Shown here: positions 5,758-8,022 of the stretch, piece after piece
How the letters are laid out: each line of letters begins with the position of its first letter
Position numbering within the stretch: the stretch's first letter is position 1
DNA from: JBBSHJ01 sp038253135
GTDB taxonomy: Bacteria; Actinomycetota; Actinomycetes; Mycobacteriales; QHCD01
NCBI GenBank assembly: GCA_038253135.1
Contig: JBBSHJ010000123.1
Span: 1-8,022 of the forward strand
Direction: 5' to 3'
Length of the DNA stretch: 8,022 nt
Notes under the pieces: generated by a model
The model's input: the letters and a program-made list of their open reading frames with translations, nothing else
What the model was told of the DNA's origin: nothing
The model's database searches: none
Made by a program: the position numbers and the translations under genes

Positions 5758-6965
5758 TGAGTGACGCCAGTGCCGACGCGCTCACCTGCCCGCAGTGCCA
5801 CGAGCCGGTCAATCCCGGCGACACGTTCTGCGAGAGCTGCGGCGCAACCATCGAGGTGGGCGCCCCGGCGCCTGAACCCGTGGATGCACCGGCGACCGAG
5901 CAGTCCGCCCGTACCCACCTGATCCAGCCGCCCGGCGCCGAGCCGGAGCCCGCCGCTCCGGACCCGGGCGCCCCACACCCGGCCGCGGCACCGGCGGCCC
6001 GGCCATGCGCGCAGTGCGGCGGCGCCGTCGGCGATGACGGCTGGTGCACGCAATGCGGCGCGCGGGCCGACAACGGCCGCCGGCACACGGTCGAGGAGCT
6101 GAGCCCCGGCGCCGCCGTGGTGAGCGACATCGGCCGGATCCACGCCCGCAACGAGGACGCCGGAGGTGGCGCCGCCGACGGCGACTGGGTGGCGCTGGTT
6201 GTCTGCGACGGCGTGACGAGCGCGACCGACAGCGACCTGGCCTCCGGCGCGGCCGTGACCGCGGCGGTCAACGTGCTGGTCGAGGCCCGTCGTACCACCG
6301 GCACGGCGGGCCGGACGCGGGGCGACGGCTGGGCCGACGTGTTGAAGGAGGCCGCCCTCGCGGCCGATGCTGCCGCCGACAGTGCCGCCACGGTCGAGGG
6401 CGAGCTGGAGAACCCGCCCTCCTGCACGTTCGTCGCGGCCGTTGCCGACGGCGCGAGGATCATCGTCAGCTGGGTCGGGGACAGCCGCGCCTATTGGCTG
6501 CCCGACGACGGGCCGTCCGAGCAGCTCTCGGTCGATGACTCGTGGGCGTCCGAGCAGATCGCCGCGGGCATCGCGCGCGAGGTCGCCGAGAAGGGCCCGC
6601 AGGCCCACGCCATCACCCGGTGGCTCGGTGCCGACAGCCCCGGCGTCGACGCGCGGGTCGCCACGACGACCGCCGACCGCCCCGGCTGGCTGCTGGTCTG
6701 CAGCGACGGGCTGTGGAACTACGCCTCGCGGGCCGACGACCTCGCGGCCCTGGTGCGCGAGCGGCCCGAGCGGCAGCCGGTGCCGCTGGCCGAGGGCCTG
6801 GTCGCGTGGGCCAACGAGCGGGGCGGCCACGACAACATCACCGTGGCTCTGGCGCGGATGCCGGGAGCCGCGGATTCCGGCGCCGGTGGGCTAGGCAACG
6901 ACGCGGACGGTAACGGAGAATCGGCACGGCCCGACAGGGGCGGCCCGACGGGAAGGACGGTCTGA
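5757..6965 (+). CDS. Zinc-ribbon PP2C-type serine/threonine phosphatase
   Basis: This 402-residue soluble protein is a predicted metal-dependent Ser/Thr phosphatase, the likely counterpart of PknG. Two Cys4 ribbons (C11/C14/C25/C28 and C84/C87/C97/C100) flank a Pro/Ala/Glu-rich linker (about 33-82). The catalytic domain (about 115-368) shows the PP2C motifs in order: SDIGRIHARNED (123-134, metal ligand Asp134), VVCDGVTS (148-155, Asp151), SWVGDSRAYW (238-247), ITRWLG (286-291), LLVCSDGLW (312-320, Asp317) and GGHDNITVAL (356-365, Asp359). All expected metal-binding aspartates are present. The second metal motif reads DGVTS rather than the common DGMGG. The C-terminal tail (about 369-402) is Gly/Asp-rich and probably disordered. 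No membrane segment or signal peptide is seen, so it acts in the cytosol like PknG. The start at 5757 is chosen for spacing; an ATG one codon earlier would add one methionine. The stop shares its A with the ATG of the VWA gene. PknG itself or its FHA substrate is the inferred target. Confidence 0.93.
   Translation: MSDASADALTCPQCHEPVNPGDTFCESCGATIEVGAPAPEPVDAPATEQSARTHLIQPPGAEPEPAAPDPGAPHPAAAPAARPCAQCGGAVGDDGWCTQCGARADNGRRHTVEELSPGAAVVSDIGRIHARNEDAGGGAADGDWVALVVCDGVTSATDSDLASGAAVTAAVNVLVEARRTTGTAGRTRGDGWADVLKEAALAADAAADSAATVEGELENPPSCTFVAAVADGARIIVSWVGDSRAYWLPDDGPSEQLSVDDSWASEQIAAGIAREVAEKGPQAHAITRWLGADSPGVDARVATTTADRPGWLLVCSDGLWNYASRADDLAALVRERPERQPVPLAEGLVAWANERGGHDNITVALARMPGAADSGAGGLGNDADGNGESARPDRGGPTGRTV
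6953..6957 (+). promoter_or_regulatory. Ribosome binding site of the VWA gene
   Basis: AAGGA, part of GGAAGGA, lies 7 nt before the ATG at 6965, inside the last codons of the phosphatase gene. It supports this start and translational coupling through the TGATG junction. Confidence 0.6.
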
Positions 6966-8022
6966 TGGCCGACTGGACAGCGCAGGTCTTTTCCAACGAG
7001 TACCTGCCGGACGGAGCGACCGACGTGCACGCCATCGTGACCGTCACGTCGGCCGACACCGGCTCGGCCGGCGGCGGAGACGCGAGTACGACGGCCGAAG
7101 CGATCATCGTCGACTGCTCGGGATCGATGAGCAGCCCGGCGAGCAAGATCGTGGCTGCCCGCAAGGCCGCGGCGGCCGCCGTCATGGAGATCGTGGACGG
7201 CACCTGGTTCACCCTGATCGCCGGGGTCGGGCTCGCCGAGATCGTCTACCCACGCCGGGGAATGGCGCAGGCCGATGACCGGACCCGGCGCGAGGCCGCC
7301 GACGCCGCCGCCCGCCTGCAGCCGACCGGCGGCACCGCGATCGGGCAGTGGCTGGTCACGGCGCTGCAGCAGTTCCAGACCTGCGCCGCGACCCAACGGC
7401 ACGCGATCCTGCTGACCGACGGCAAAAACGAGGGCGAGACGGCCGAGCAACTGCGCCGCGAGATGGATCAGGTGACCGGCCAGTTCCAGTGCGACTGCCG
7501 CGGCGTCGGCGCCGACTGGGACGTCGAGGAGCTGCGCGGCCTCGCCACGACGCTGCTCGGCTCGGTAGATCTCATCGCCGACCCCGAGGACATGGCCGCC
7601 GACTTCCAGGCGCTGATGCGGACCGCCGGCCAGCGCGGCATCGCCGACGCGCGGTTGCGGGTGTGGGCGCCGCAGGGTGCGCAGGCGCTCTTCGTCCGTC
7701 AGGTCGCCCCGACCATCGAGGACCTCACCAGCCGCGGCCAGGCCGTCTCGAACCTGATCACGCAATACCCCACCGGCGCCTGGGGAGACGAGTCGCGCGA
7801 CTATCACGTCGCCGTCCGGGTCGGGGCCAAGCCGATCGGGTCCGAGCAGCTGGCCGGCCGCGTGCAGATCGAGGTCAGCGGCAACACCGTCGCCCAGGCG
7901 CTGATCAAGGCAGTCTGGTCCGACGACTCCGGCCTGACCACGCGCATCAACCCGGCGGTCGCGCACTACACCGGCCAGGCCGAGCTGGCAGATGCGATCC
8001 AGGAGGGGCTGGCCGCCAAGGC
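6965..8022 (+). CDS. von Willebrand factor A (VWA) domain protein (3' partial)
   Basis: The frame stays open to the window end, giving 352 residues; the C-terminus is missing. It begins MADWTAQVFSNEYLP with no signal peptide or membrane helix, so the protein is predicted cytosolic. The VWA domain spans about residues 43-220 and has a complete metal-ion-dependent adhesion site: DCSGSMS (Asp50, Ser52, Ser54), the Thr in GGTAIG (Thr124) and Asp152 in LLTDGKNE. A predicted beta-rich segment follows (about 225-320, containing RVQIEVSGNTVAQAL), then a helical start with AHYTGQAELADAIQEGL. VWA domains bind partner proteins through the metal; in TerY-P-type clusters a VWA protein accompanies a PP2C phosphatase and a kinase. 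Overlap with the phosphatase gene by 1 nt supports a shared job. Its partner is unknown; scaffold or substrate presenter for the kinase/phosphatase pair is my inference. Confidence 0.92.
   Translation, partial: MADWTAQVFSNEYLPDGATDVHAIVTVTSADTGSAGGGDASTTAEAIIVDCSGSMSSPASKIVAARKAAAAAVMEIVDGTWFTLIAGVGLAEIVYPRRGMAQADDRTRREAADAAARLQPTGGTAIGQWLVTALQQFQTCAATQRHAILLTDGKNEGETAEQLRREMDQVTGQFQCDCRGVGADWDVEELRGLATTLLGSVDLIADPEDMAADFQALMRTAGQRGIADARLRVWAPQGAQALFVRQVAPTIEDLTSRGQAVSNLITQYPTGAWGDESRDYHVAVRVGAKPIGSEQLAGRVQIEVSGNTVAQALIKAVWSDDSGLTTRINPAVAHYTGQAELADAIQEGLAAK

Noticed and set aside
4787..6463. Long minus-strand open frame (558 codons) across pknG and the phosphatase gene.
   Set aside because: It is antisense to two genes with clear family motifs, and its composition is that of a shadow frame.
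6927..6949. A 9-nt direct repeat CGGCCCGAC, two copies 14 nt apart, near the end of the phosphatase gene.
   Set aside because: It lies in the Gly/Asp/Arg-rich coding tail and is short for 70% GC DNA; no link to a regulator or mobile element.
6719..7966. Minus-strand open frame (415 codons) opposite the phosphatase end and the VWA gene.
   Set aside because: The plus strand here has a complete VWA MIDAS site and a coupled start; the minus-strand translation shows no motif.
1..8022. Search for CRISPR arrays, tRNA or rRNA genes, insertion-sequence ends, attachment sites and phage or defence genes.
   Set aside because: None seen: the window is continuous protein-coding sequence of one metabolic-signalling operon. 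The VWA + PP2C + kinase set resembles stress- or conflict-associated TerY-P triads, but no tellurite-resistance or nuclease gene is present to support a defence role.

Overview
The window is a single, tightly packed, plus-strand gene cluster from a high-GC actinobacterium. The base composition is strongly G/C-biased at third codon positions, and GTG starts and actinobacterial protein families are present. A filamentous actinomycete (Streptomyces or Micromonosporaceae type) fits better than Mycobacterium or Corynebacterium: the kinase carries extra N-terminal zinc ribbons, and phosphatase and VWA genes are attached, which the mycobacterial locus as I recall it lacks. The exact genus cannot be read from this window.

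Layout, left to right: the 3' part of glnX (multi-pass membrane sensor, 1-1050); glnH (solute-binding lipoprotein, 1050-2093); a conserved helical cytosolic protein of unknown function (2094-3353); pknG (zinc-ribbon/rubredoxin/kinase/TPR protein kinase, 3350-5704); a zinc-ribbon PP2C-type Ser/Thr phosphatase (5757-6965); and the 5' part of a von Willebrand factor A (VWA) protein (6965-8022, runs off the end). The junctions are nearly all coupled: 1-nt overlap, 0-nt gap, 4-nt GTGA overlap, a gap of about 50 nt, then another 1-nt overlap. This strongly suggests one transcript. The promoter lies upstream of the window and no terminator is visible. There is no gene-free stretch above 60 bases.

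How the genes work together: in mycobacteria and corynebacteria GlnH (outside the membrane) and GlnX (in the membrane) report amino-acid availability to the soluble kinase PknG. PknG phosphorylates a small FHA protein (GarA/OdhI) that controls 2-oxoglutarate and glutamate metabolism. Here the same sensor-kinase module carries additional parts: an unknown helical protein between sensor and kinase, a PP2C phosphatase to reverse the kinase, and a VWA protein with an intact metal-ion (MIDAS) site. The kinase-PP2C-VWA trio resembles the TerY-P phosphorylation triads described by comparative genomics. The kinase and the phosphatase share a related zinc-ribbon module, which suggests a common docking partner. 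The most interesting unknowns are the helical protein, the VWA protein, and a possible 18-codon mini-ORF that bridges the kinase and phosphatase genes.
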